From: Sphingobacteriales bacterium 16-39-50
Lineage (GTDB): Bacteria; Bacteroidota; Bacteroidia; Sphingobacteriales; Sphingobacteriaceae
Length of the DNA: 64,000 nt
Direction of reading: 5' to 3'
Assembly (NCBI GenBank): GCA_002257025.1
Contig: NCHA01000002.1
Span: 124,001-188,000 of the forward strand
Below the pieces are notes generated by a model. The model saw only the letters and a list, made by a program, of their open reading frames with translations, had not been told where the DNA came from and did no database searches. Made by a program: the position numbers and the translations under genes. Every line of letters begins with the position of its first letter. The first letter of the stretch is position 1. Below, in pieces: positions 44,636-53,085 of this stretch.

Positions 44636-45709
44636 TCATGCAACTGAGCCCTCTTTCATCTTTTCAGCGTTCTCAGCAAGCTGTAACTGATCAATTATCT
44701 CCTGAATATCCCCGTTCATCACATTTGGAAGATTGTAAATTGTTAAGCCAATCCTATGCTCGGTTACCCTTCCCTGCGGATAGTTATAGGTACGAATCTT
44801 AGCCGAACGGTCGCCGGTAGCAACCATTGTTTTACGCTTCTTGGAGGTTTCTTCCAGCATTTTTGCATGCTCAAGTTCGTATACCCTGCTCCTTAGAACC
44901 GCAAATGCCTTATCAAAGTTCTTTAACTGTGACTTCTGATCCTGACATTGTGCAACAATCCCGGTAGGAATATGCGTTAAACGAACTGCAGAATATGTCG
45001 TATTTACTGATTGTCCACCCGGACCGGAAGAGCAGAATAAATCCTTACGTACATCATTCATACTGATTTGCACATCAAACTCATCCGCTTCAGGCAAAAC
45101 TACCACCGAGGCAGCCGAAGTATGTACACGACCTGCCGTTTCAGTATCAGGCACGCGCTGAACGCGATGAACACCCGATTCATATTTCAGCTGTCCATAG
45201 GCATCTTCACCCGTAACATTGAAAACAACTTCCTTATAACCACCTGCAGTTCCCTCTGTTACATCTACAACCTCCATACGCCAACCCTTGCGTTCACAAT
45301 AACGGGTGTACATACGGTACAGGTCTCCGGCAAAAAGCGCTGCCTCATCACCCCCTGTTCCTCCACGAATCTCAACGATAGCATTCTTACTGTCTTCAGG
45401 ATCCTTAGGTATAAGCATCACACGAATCTTTTCTTCCAGCTGCTCCTGCTGAGGAATCAGCTCATCCAGCTCCATCTTGGCCATTTCCCTCAACTCATCA
45501 TCCTTCTCATTCGAAAGCAGTTCCTTATTCGACTCAATATTGCTGATCACATTGCTGTAAATCTTATACTCATCAACAATCTTCGTCAGATCTTTATATT
45601 CCTTATTAAGCTGGGCAAAGCGCTTCATGTCGCCCATCGTTGCCGGATTGCTCAGCTCACGCTCAACTTCCTGCCAGCGCTCTTTTATATATTCTAGTTT
45701 TTTTAACAT
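44636..45709 (-). CDS. prfA: Peptide chain release factor 1
   Basis: The 357-residue class I release factor reads UAA and UAG. The peptidyl-hydrolysis motif GPG-G231-G232-Q233 is followed by [18 protein letters not shown]. The anticodon-mimic region around [20 protein letters not shown] precedes it, with the PVT-like tripeptide position within the RVHTSAA-adjacent segment (VPDTETAG). Normal length. The -7 element TATTTTTG (45768-45775, minus strand) lies 58 bp upstream of the ATG. Confidence 0.97.
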   Translation of the reverse strand: MLKKLEYIKERWQEVERELSNPATMGDMKRFAQLNKEYKDLTKIVDEYKIYSNVISNIESNKELLSNEKDDELREMAKMELDELIPQQEQLEEKIRVMLIPKDPEDSKNAIVEIRGGTGGDEAALFAGDLYRMYTRYCERKGWRMEVVDVTEGTAGGYKEVVFNVTGEDAYGQLKYESGVHRVQRVPDTETAGRVHTSAASVVVLPEADEFDVQISMNDVRKDLFCSSGPGGQSVNTTYSAVRLTHIPTGIVAQCQDQKSQLKNFDKAFAVLRSRVYELEHAKMLEETSKKRKTMVATGDRSAKIRTYNYPQGRVTEHRIGLTIYNLPNVMNGDIQEIIDQLQLAENAEKMKEGSVA

Positions 45710-45767
45710 CCTGTTCTTTGAAAAACCTATTGAAAGCCCAATTAATAAGCTTTTTTCAATAAGGCTA

Positions 45768-45775
45768 CAAAAATA
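45768..45775 (-). promoter_or_regulatory. Putative -7 promoter element of prfA
   Basis: On the minus strand TATTTTTG matches the Bacteroidota -7 consensus TAnnTTTG exactly, 58 bp ahead of the prfA ATG. No clear -33 TTG is found at the expected distance. Confidence 0.5.
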
Positions 45776-45826
45776 CGGCTTTTTTGGAAATTTAGCTTAG
45801 GATTATAAGCTAATTGCTTTAAGATA

Positions 45827-46579
45827 CTAGTCTTCGCGTTTTTTAAAGTAGCGAAGCTCCAAATTCTCACCGTCAAAAACGGCATAGGAATTAAAGTTGA
45901 TCCATTCGCCCAGGTTGATATAACGGCTTTCCCCCAATTGAACATCAAGTGGCAAATGCCTGTGCCCGAATATCAGAAAATCATAATGTTCCTTTAGCAA
46001 TAGATCTTTGGAATAAGAAACAAGCCACTCTTTTTCAAGATCGGTAAACTCCTCTTTCTGATTATTCTGCAAGCGACTATGCATGGACCATTTTCTAGCA
46101 ATTCCAACACCCAGATTTGGGTGGATGCGCGCAAAAAGCCATTGACACAACCCGCTTCTGAAAATCTTCTTAAGGATTTTGTATTTAGCATCCCCCGGGC
46201 CAAGCCCATCACCATGATGCAAATAGAATTTCTTACCATTTCGCTCCAGAACCAGCTCATCAGAAATGATCTGAATCCCCAGCTCTCTTACAAAATAATC
46301 GAACATCCACATATCATGATTGCCCTTAAACAGAGTAATCTTTATCCCTGAATCAGCAAGTTCAGCAAGCTTTCCCTGAAAACGGATAAAGCCTTTTGGA
46401 ATCACTGTTGAATACTCGAACCAAAAGTCAAATATATCGCCGATCAGATAGATCTCAGCGGCATCTGTCCGGATTTCTTCGAGCCAGCTAACAACAAGAT
46501 CTTCACGCTCACGGCTCAAAGAATGATCGGGAACCCCAAAATGAAAGTCGGAGGCGAAATATATTTTGCTGGCTGACAT
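45827..46579 (-). CDS. lpxH: UDP-2,3-diacylglucosamine diphosphatase
   Basis: The 250-residue metallophosphoesterase releases UMP from UDP-2,3-diacylglucosamine to give lipid X in lipid A synthesis. Motifs are FASDFHFG (D-x-H), LIGDIFDFWFEY, FKGNHDMWMFDYF, YLHHGDGLGPGD, the membrane-proximal cap IHPNLGVGIARKWS, and FGHRHLP. The D-F-W-F-E segment and the cap identify LpxH rather than a generic phosphoesterase. A perfect TATTTTTG element ends only 5 bp before the ATG, so the transcript may be leaderless or the true promoter lies further upstream. Confidence 0.92.
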   Translation of the reverse strand: MSASKIYFASDFHFGVPDHSLSREREDLVVSWLEEIRTDAAEIYLIGDIFDFWFEYSTVIPKGFIRFQGKLAELADSGIKITLFKGNHDMWMFDYFVRELGIQIISDELVLERNGKKFYLHHGDGLGPGDAKYKILKKIFRSGLCQWLFARIHPNLGVGIARKWSMHSRLQNNQKEEFTDLEKEWLVSYSKDLLLKEHYDFLIFGHRHLPLDVQLGESRYINLGEWINFNSYAVFDGENLELRYFKKRED

Positions 46580-47153
46580 GATTTCAAAAATACATAATTT
46601 TTATTCTCTGAAATCCTGCATGTATTCCTTCTTGAGAAAACAATTGACGGGCAACCACTTGAGTATGGTAAAAATAAAATTTACAATTGATTATGAAATA
46701 AGTCCGCCTTTGCGGCGGAAGGGCACTTAATTCCCCTTCAGCTGGGAATTAAGCAAAAGAGCCGCGGCTTCCCGGTATGCTTTCATATGGTGATATCCCC
46801 CAAAAGCAGCGATCGCTTTTTTTTGATGCGCAGGGGCTTGTGGCCAAGGCACCTAGGGATTGAAGAAGGCTTTTGTTCCTTTTGGCCTTCAAACCTGAGC
46901 CGCCCTTCAGAGGCGAAAGCATGAACACCTTAAAAAACATTAAAAACTGGTGAATAACGAATTCGCCCCCCGGCAATGGAGGGAAGCAAAGTTATTGGGA
47001 TATCTAATTTTGAATGTAGCTAAACCATCAATTTGAAAAGTCTAAATAGAGATATTCTGAAAATTACTCAATTTAACCGGACAGTAATGACGGGTAATTG
47101 ACCATATATTACTCAGCTTGTCGTATTTTTGATTTCATAACTAACCAATTATC
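46580..47153. other. Intergenic region between lpxH and the prolyl oligopeptidase gene
   Basis: About 570 bp lie between divergent genes. The stretch 46700-46990 is more GC-rich than its surroundings and holds short inverted pairs (TCCGCCTTTGCGGCGGA near 46703-46719; AATTCCCC..GGGAATT near 46730-46750). A 75-codon minus-strand open frame is present (46749-46976), but its composition (Ser/Gly/Pro/Lys-rich, no domain) looks non-coding. The stretch may be a decayed repeat or insertion. The right end holds the oligopeptidase promoter. Confidence 0.5.
47098..47131 (+). promoter_or_regulatory. Bacteroidota-type promoter of the prolyl oligopeptidase gene
   Basis: TTG at 47098-47100 and TATTTTTG at 47124-47131 match the -33 (TTG) and -7 (TAnnTTTG) elements at exactly 26 bp start-to-start. 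Transcription would begin near 47138, leaving a leader of about 16 nt before the ATG at 47154. Confidence 0.7.
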
Positions 47154-49289
47154 ATGAAGTCTTTCCAACATTTTGTCATGGCAGCCGCACTGCTGATTGA
47201 CCCCCTTTGCGGAATTGCACAGCATACAAGCCCCAATACCAATAAAATGGCCTATCCTAAAACTAATAAAATCGATATTGCAGATACCTATTTTGGCAAC
47301 ACTATAAATGATCCTTACCGTTGGCTTGAAGACGATCGTTCGGCAGAAACCAAAGCCTGGGTAGAAGCAGAAAATAAGGTAACACAGAATTATCTGAACC
47401 GGATTCCATTCAGACCGGCCATTAAAAGCCGCCTTGAAACACTCTGGAATTATGAAAAATATACTGCTCCTTTTAAAGAAGGTGACTATACTTATTTCTA
47501 TAAAAACGATGGACTGCAGAACCAGTATGTGCTTTACAGACAGAAGGACAAGACTAAGCCTGAAGTATTTCTTGACCCAAACACCTTCTCCAAAGATGCT
47601 ACTACTTCGCTGGCCGGGATAGAATTCACTAAAGATGGGAGTATGGCGGCCTACCAAATCTCAGAGGGAGGTTCCGACTGGAGAAAAGTTATTATTCTCA
47701 ATACCAATGATCATACATTAATCGGAGATACCCTGACTGATGTTAAATTTTCAGGTCTTGCCTGGAAAGGGAATGAGGGATTCTACTATAGCAGTTATGA
47801 CAAACCTACAGAAGGAAGCCAGCTTTCAGGTTTAACGCAGTTTCATAAATTATACTTTCATAGTATCGGAAGTTCGCAAAAAGAGGACAGGCTTATATTC
47901 GGTGGCGGGCAAACCCCAAGGAGATATATTGGCGCAGGCCTTACTGAAGATGAGCGATTTCTTGTTATTTCTGCTGCTGAATCAACCACGGGTAATGAAT
48001 TATATTTTCAGGACCTTTCAAAACCCGGAAGCCCGATCATTAATGTTGTAAACAATTTTAAGGGTGATCATAGTATTATTGACAATCAGGGCAGCAAGCT
48101 GTATATTTTCACTAATCTGAATGCACCAAACTACAAAGTGGTCACAGTTGATGCATCCAATCCGGGTCATGAAAACTGGAAAGATCTGATTCCTGAAACC
48201 GATAATGTACTTAGTATCAGCACTGCTGGCGGGAAAATCTTCGCCAACTACCTGAAAGATGCAACTTCACTGGTTATGCAATATGACATGGATGGAAATC
48301 TTGAGCGTACAGTTACTCTCCCTGGTGTTGGATCTGCAAGCGGCTTTTATGCGAAAAAATCCGAGAAAGAGCTATATTATACCTTCACTTCTTATATCTA
48401 CCCACCAACAATTTTCAAATACATCATCGCAAATGGGCAGTCTATTGAATACAAGAAATCAGGAGTGAAATTTGACCCCTCAAATTTCATATCAAAACAA
48501 GTTTTCTATACCTCAAAGGATGGAACTAAAATCCCGATGATTATCACTCATAAAAAGGGAATTGAACTAAACGGAAAGAACCCAACCCTGCTTTATGGCT
48601 ATGGTGGATTCAGTGTCAGCCTGACACCGGCATTCAGCACTTCGAACATCATAATGCTTGAACAGGGTGGAATCTATGCGGTACCTAACCTACGGGGTGG
48701 AGGGGAATATGGTGAAAAATGGCACCTGGCAGGAACTAAAATGAACAAACAAAATGTGTTTGATGATTTCATAGCAGCGGCCGAATACCTGATCAGTAAT
48801 AAATATACCTCAAAAGATTTTCTGGCAGTCTCTGGCGGTTCGAATGGCGGACTCCTTGTAGGTGCAGTCATGAGTCAGCGACCTGAACTTTTCAAAGTTG
48901 CCCTGCCAGCCGTAGGGGTACTTGATATGCTTCGTTACAATAAATTCACTGCAGGGGCAGGATGGGCATATGATTACGGAACAGCAGAAGACTCAAAGGA
49001 AATGTTTGAATATCTTTTAAAATACTCACCTTACCATGCATTGAAACCAGGAATCTCCTATCCTGCCACATTGATCACAACAGCAGATCATGATGACCGT
49101 GTGGTTCCGGCACATTCATTTAAATTCGCAGCAAGATTACAGGAATATCATAAAGGAGCAAGTCCGGCACTGATCAGGATCGAAACCAACGCGGGTCATG
49201 GAGCCGGAAAACCAACTGCAAAAATCATCGAAGAACAGGCTGACAAATGGGCATTTATGCTCTATAACATGGGACTGACTTTCAATTAG
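47154..49289 (+). CDS. Prolyl oligopeptidase (S9A family), exported
   Basis: The 711-residue serine peptidase would cleave short peptides after proline in the periplasm. The signal peptide is MKSFQHFVMAAALLIDPLCGIAQ. The N-terminal DPYRWLEDDRSAETKAWVEAEN is characteristic of S9A, followed by a seven-bladed propeller. The hydrolase domain has nucleophile S563 (SGGSNGG), the charge-relay Asp in ADHDDRVVP (D647/D648) and H682 (NAGHGAGKP). Length and motifs are typical. It is a single gene with its own promoter. Confidence 0.95.
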   Translation: MKSFQHFVMAAALLIDPLCGIAQHTSPNTNKMAYPKTNKIDIADTYFGNTINDPYRWLEDDRSAETKAWVEAENKVTQNYLNRIPFRPAIKSRLETLWNYEKYTAPFKEGDYTYFYKNDGLQNQYVLYRQKDKTKPEVFLDPNTFSKDATTSLAGIEFTKDGSMAAYQISEGGSDWRKVIILNTNDHTLIGDTLTDVKFSGLAWKGNEGFYYSSYDKPTEGSQLSGLTQFHKLYFHSIGSSQKEDRLIFGGGQTPRRYIGAGLTEDERFLVISAAESTTGNELYFQDLSKPGSPIINVVNNFKGDHSIIDNQGSKLYIFTNLNAPNYKVVTVDASNPGHENWKDLIPETDNVLSISTAGGKIFANYLKDATSLVMQYDMDGNLERTVTLPGVGSASGFYAKKSEKELYYTFTSYIYPPTIFKYIIANGQSIEYKKSGVKFDPSNFISKQVFYTSKDGTKIPMIITHKKGIELNGKNPTLLYGYGGFSVSLTPAFSTSNIIMLEQGGIYAVPNLRGGGEYGEKWHLAGTKMNKQNVFDDFIAAAEYLISNKYTSKDFLAVSGGSNGGLLVGAVMSQRPELFKVALPAVGVLDMLRYNKFTAGAGWAYDYGTAEDSKEMFEYLLKYSPYHALKPGISYPATLITTADHDDRVVPAHSFKFAARLQEYHKGASPALIRIETNAGHGAGKPTAKIIEEQADKWAFMLYNMGLTFN

Positions 49290-49299
49290 TAGAATTGTC

Positions 49300-49342
49300 T
49301 GTAATTGATAACCCGTAATTCGTAATTGATAATTCGTAATTA
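49300..49342. repeat. Short tandem AT-rich repeat
   Basis: Imperfect repeats of GTAATTGATAA and CGTAATT fill the gap between the convergent oligopeptidase and S41 protease genes. No terminator hairpin is obvious here; the repeat may simply be slippage-derived. Confidence 0.4.
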
Positions 49343-49350
49343 CTAAACAA

Positions 49351-51081
49351 CTACTTTACGTTAGCTGAGTAATCCTCTCCCGGCTTGCCGATAGATTTAT
49401 AGGTTCCTTCGCCATTCAGGATAGAAGCCAGAACTGATTTATCAGATAAAACCTTCTGAGCCTCGTTCAGCTCATTATCATATTTGAAATTTTGTTCAAG
49501 CCTGCCTTTTTCAAAATAATATCTTGATACTATTTCACTTTCAAGAACCTTTCTGATTTCATCTTTGAACAAAACCAGATCATTTTTCTTACTGTGTGAT
49601 ACTTTTGCTTTAAGTGCGTCAAATTCAGGCTTCAGATCTCCAATTTTATTCTCTTTCTCAGCCTCATCACGTAATTCATTCAATAGTTTCTCAACGCGGG
49701 TATCATAATTATAGTCCCGTTTTGAAAGAAAAGCTATAAAATCGTTGTATTCAGCATCACTAAGCCTGAAGTTCTTGGCATCACCAATACTTGTTTTCAG
49801 GTTACGGTATTGCGTTGCGTAATCAAAGATGTGATACCTTGAAGCCAGAGTCTGGGTTATCAGACTATACCTCATTGGTTTTACAAAAACATCAGGAAAA
49901 ATTCCGCTGCCGTCGTAAACTGATCTTCCTGATTTGGTTTTATATTCGGTGATCAGTGAATCGGCAACCTTTACAACCATACCATCTGTATCACGGTGAG
50001 TGTAATCAAGAGCCTGAATACACCGGCCTGATGGGGTATAGTATTTGGCTACGGTAACTTTTACAAGGCTGTTATATGGCAGGTTAAATGTTTGTTGTAC
50101 GAGGCCCTTCCCAAAGCTACGCTGCCCGATAACAACCGCCCGGTCGAGATCCTGCAATGATCCGGCAACAATCTCTGATGCCGATGCTGAACGATTATTG
50201 ACCAGAACAACAAGGGGAAGATTTGGCTCAAGTGGTGTACTGAATGTGTTATAAGTGATTGACTTTTCACGATTCCGTCCTTTTTGAATCACAACGGTAA
50301 CTCCTTTATCAACAAAGAGATTCACGATTTTAACCGCTTCCTGAAGGATACCACCACCATTGAAACGAAGATCCAGTACAAGTCCGTTAATGTTATTTTT
50401 CTTGAGCTCTGCTAAGGCATCTTTTACCTCCTGAGCCGAGTTTTCAAGAAATTTATCGAGTTTAATATAACCGACATTATTCGAAAGCATACCATAATAG
50501 GGTACATTATTTTGTCTGATCTCTTCGCGGGTAAGATTCAGTTCCATTGACTTTGGCATTCCCGGACGCTGAATACGAAGCTTAACAGGAGTACCTTTTG
50601 AACCCTTAAGCATAGAACTTACCTGCTCGTTGGTCTTACCTTTCAAGGAAACACCATTTATTTCAAGAAATTCGTCCCCGGCGCGAATATCTGCTTTTTG
50701 TGCCGGGAAACCTGCATAAGGCTCTGCTACCACAACCTTTCCAGCCCTGTTCGAAATGGTAGCTCCAATACCCCCATACTGGGTACTGACATATTTTAAT
50801 TTATAGTCTTCAATATCCGATTCAGGAATATATTCAGTGTAAGGGTCCAGTTCTTCAAGCATGGCGTCGATACCATTCTTCATCATCTCTGAAGAGCTGA
50901 CATCATCTACATAATTGATGCTCAGTTGTTTATAAATGGCGGCAAATATGTCCAGGTTCTTTGACACCTGAAAAAGATCTTCAACGAAGGAAAATGAAAA
51001 AATTGAAATGATTACTACTACTGGTAATAATGCTTTTTTGAATTTTGACCTTGCGGGCTCAGAATTGACAGGATTATTCAT
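49351..51081 (-). CDS. C-terminal processing protease (S41 family)
   Basis: The 576-residue S41A peptidase has an N-terminal signal-anchor (ALLPVVVIISIFSFSFV) and a PDZ domain (about residues 90-180: YGGIGATISNRAGKVVVAEPYAGFPAQKADIRAGDEFLEING). The catalytic core NNRSASASEIVAGSLQDLDRAVVIGQRSFGKGLVQ holds the Ser (around residue 300) and Lys nucleophile pair. The C-terminal helical extension is charged. It acts in the periplasm on C-termini of envelope proteins. It is probably monocistronic, with the CsbD-like gene upstream on the same strand 87 bp away. Confidence 0.94.
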   Translation of the reverse strand: MNNPVNSEPARSKFKKALLPVVVIISIFSFSFVEDLFQVSKNLDIFAAIYKQLSINYVDDVSSSEMMKNGIDAMLEELDPYTEYIPESDIEDYKLKYVSTQYGGIGATISNRAGKVVVAEPYAGFPAQKADIRAGDEFLEINGVSLKGKTNEQVSSMLKGSKGTPVKLRIQRPGMPKSMELNLTREEIRQNNVPYYGMLSNNVGYIKLDKFLENSAQEVKDALAELKKNNINGLVLDLRFNGGGILQEAVKIVNLFVDKGVTVVIQKGRNREKSITYNTFSTPLEPNLPLVVLVNNRSASASEIVAGSLQDLDRAVVIGQRSFGKGLVQQTFNLPYNSLVKVTVAKYYTPSGRCIQALDYTHRDTDGMVVKVADSLITEYKTKSGRSVYDGSGIFPDVFVKPMRYSLITQTLASRYHIFDYATQYRNLKTSIGDAKNFRLSDAEYNDFIAFLSKRDYNYDTRVEKLLNELRDEAEKENKIGDLKPEFDALKAKVSHSKKNDLVLFKDEIRKVLESEIVSRYYFEKGRLEQNFKYDNELNEAQKVLSDKSVLASILNGEGTYKSIGKPGEDYSANVK

Positions 51082-51168
51082 ACTTATAATTATGATAATT
51101 AAAGATACAAAAATCCTTCCTTTTTTATTTAGGGGGAAAAAGATTTAGAGAAATTGGAAAGAATTTGC

Positions 51169-51384
51169 TTATAAGCGGTTAGTATCGAGATGCAACATAC
51201 CCTTTTTTAGAGTAAATACAATATACTCCCGATTTCGCTTCAATCTGCTCATCAGTCTGGTAATGAGTTCCTCTTCCTGGCCTTGCTGGTATGCCAGATC
51301 CTCTTCGCTAAGATTATTATATTTTCGTTTTACTTTTAACTTCAAACGGTCCCAATCTGAATTACTTATACTAATCTCTGCCAT
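51169..51384 (-). CDS. Small CsbD-like protein
   Basis: The 71-residue hydrophilic protein MAEISISNSDWDRLKLKVKRKY... continues LSEEDLAYQQGQEEELITRLMSRL. The W-x-x-L-K-x-K-x-K-x-K-Y...L-x-x-x-D-L pattern resembles the CsbD/YjbJ general stress family. The function of that family is not known beyond stress induction. It lies upstream of the S41 protease on the same strand and may be co-transcribed. Confidence 0.72.
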   Translation of the reverse strand: MAEISISNSDWDRLKLKVKRKYNNLSEEDLAYQQGQEEELITRLMSRLKRNREYIVFTLKKGMLHLDTNRL

Positions 51385-51511
51385 GGTTTAAATTTCTACA
51401 AAATTAAAGTTTATCATGACAAATTTCAAGCTAATTCGCTTAAATGATATAAGCTAAATAATTTGGAATAAATATTGACGTTGTTAAGATTAAACTATAA
51501 ACTTAAATATT

Positions 51512-52126
51512 ATGAAAAAAATCATACTAGCTGCATGCCTTTTGTTCATATCAGGCATGACGGCAATGGCACAATTGCCATCATTTGCTTTTGGAATTAA
51601 GGGCGGCGTAAATTACTCTTCACTAAAAACGAAGAATGACCTTACTGATGAAAACAGTATTATGGGATATCAGGCGGGGATATTTTCAAGAATTGGTGCT
51701 GCAGGAATTTATTTTCAGCCGGAGTTATATCTGGGCAGTAAGGGAAATGAATTCATCCGGATAGAAGACAATGGCGGTAATGATATAAGTGCGAACGGAA
51801 AAGTGAAATTTACGACGCTCGATCTTCCGCTCCTACTTGGAACTAAGATTGGCCCCAATAAACTAAATCTTCGTTTTATGGCCGGACCGGTAGTATCGTT
51901 CATTATTGATGAAAACACCACCTTCGCTACAGCATACCAGGGTGTGAGTGACTTTGGAAATTACAAAAAACAGACCCTCGGTTTACAAGCCGGAACAGGT
52001 GTTGATTTGGGAAATTTGACACTTGACCTGCGTTATGAAGCCGGACTAAGTAATGTCAGCCAGAGTGAAAAATATAGTCAGAAGCAGAATTTATTCCACC
52101 TTAGTTTGGGGATTAAATTACTTTAA
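51512..52126 (+). CDS. Outer-membrane beta-barrel (PorT-like) porin family protein
   Basis: The 204-residue protein has a Sec signal (MKKIILAACLLFISGMTAMAQ). An eight-stranded barrel of the OMP_b-brl_2 type follows: FGIKGGVNYSSLKT, YQAGIFSRIGAAGIYFQPELYLGSKGNEF, FTTLDLPLLLGTKIGPNKLNLRFMAGPVVSF, ending FHLSLGIKLL with a hydrophobic penultimate pattern. Its role is unknown. It is a single gene on the plus strand between minus-strand neighbours. Confidence 0.88.
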   Translation: MKKIILAACLLFISGMTAMAQLPSFAFGIKGGVNYSSLKTKNDLTDENSIMGYQAGIFSRIGAAGIYFQPELYLGSKGNEFIRIEDNGGNDISANGKVKFTTLDLPLLLGTKIGPNKLNLRFMAGPVVSFIIDENTTFATAYQGVSDFGNYKKQTLGLQAGTGVDLGNLTLDLRYEAGLSNVSQSEKYSQKQNLFHLSLGIKLL

Positions 52127-52175
52127 CAAAGTTTTTATGTAATTCTCAAATTGTATTGAAAACTATACAGTAAAA

Positions 52176-52952
52176 TTAGTTTCGATAAGACTTGATGACT
52201 TTAAAAACAGCTAATACCGGCAGATGATCTGAATAAACCACATCGCCTGTGTCCTGTTTTTTGATCATTGCTATCAGACCCTTTTTAACCATAATGAAAT
52301 CAATCTTGTTTTTTGGTTTTATTGCAGGATAAGTGGGGCCTGATAGCTGAGTCACATCAGTGAAAATGCTCTCCAATGTTTCAAGCTCTTTTGTTCCGGG
52401 CTTTGCATTAAAATCTCCCGTTAGAATTATTGGATTTTTCCTCTCTGAAAATATTTTTACAATTTCTTCGGACTGAACCTGGCGGGATCTTGAATCGCGG
52501 TAATCCATGTGCACAGTTGCAAAAGTGAATTTAGTCCTGCCCTTTATGAAATCGACCGTCAGGAAAGATCTGGTTTCCGGTTTCCCGGTACTGCTTAAAC
52601 TGATACGCAAATCTTTAATATTCATAAGTGGATAACGCGATAATACCCCTAACCCATAGGAACCACCGTCAAATTCAAAGTGTCGGGCATAAGCGTAATA
52701 CATACCAGTCTGCTCTGCTAGAAATTTCATCTGATCAACCTTTCCTGAACGATTACAAACACTATCAACTTCCTGCAAACCAATAATATCGACTTTTGAA
52801 TTCTTGATATACCGGGCAATTTCCATTAGTTGATCATGATTAGCACTATTTTGTCCGATATGAATATTATAAGACATAACACTCATCTTTTGAGCCAGAA
52901 CAGAGGAACTACCCAAAAAGCCTGAAATAGCCAGAATTAAAAACCTTTTCAT
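52176..52952 (-). CDS. Secreted endonuclease/exonuclease/phosphatase family protein
   Basis: This is an EEP-fold metal-dependent phosphoesterase of about 258 residues. I start it at the ATG at 52952 (MKRFLILAISGFLGSSSVLAQ, a clean signal peptide); the longer frame opens at TTG. Motifs are SYNIHIGQN (Asn), IGLQEVDSVCNR (metal Glu), TVHMDYRDS, LTGDFNAKPGTKE and DHLPVLAVF (catalytic His). The substrate may be a nucleic acid, sphingomyelin-type or phosphoinositide-type ester. Secretion suggests extracellular phosphate or nucleotide scavenging. Confidence 0.88.
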   Translation of the reverse strand: MKRFLILAISGFLGSSSVLAQKMSVMSYNIHIGQNSANHDQLMEIARYIKNSKVDIIGLQEVDSVCNRSGKVDQMKFLAEQTGMYYAYARHFEFDGGSYGLGVLSRYPLMNIKDLRISLSSTGKPETRSFLTVDFIKGRTKFTFATVHMDYRDSRSRQVQSEEIVKIFSERKNPIILTGDFNAKPGTKELETLESIFTDVTQLSGPTYPAIKPKNKIDFIMVKKGLIAMIKKQDTGDVVYSDHLPVLAVFKVIKSYRN

Positions 52953-53048
52953 CTTCTGTAATGATATAAAAAAGTAGATAAATACCTGCAAATAAAATTT
53001 GCCGGTCAATATATTTTGAGAAGTTCCCCTGCATAATGAATTTGTAAT

Positions 53049-53056
53049 TATATTTG
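53049..53056 (+). promoter_or_regulatory. Putative -7 element of nagB-PIG-L gene
   Basis: TATATTTG matches TAnnTTTG exactly, 29 bp ahead of the ATG at 53086. No TTG sits at the ideal -33 distance; the nearest is at 53016-53018. Confidence 0.45.
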
Positions 53057-53085
53057 CGTCTCACCTAAAAAAGTCTGACCCTCTC

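Noticed and set aside
45068..45697. 209-codon plus-strand open frame
   Set aside because: It is fully antisense to prfA; its low-complexity Leu/Ile/Arg-rich translation is a codon-bias shadow.
46585..46592. Perfect -7 element 5 bp before the lpxH ATG as the main promoter
   Set aside because: The distance would give a leaderless message and no -33 TTG is present; it may be a chance AT-rich match, so it is mentioned only under lpxH.
46749..46976. 75-codon minus-strand open frame
   Set aside because: No domain, no ribosome-binding context, composition unlike neighbouring genes; treated as non-coding.
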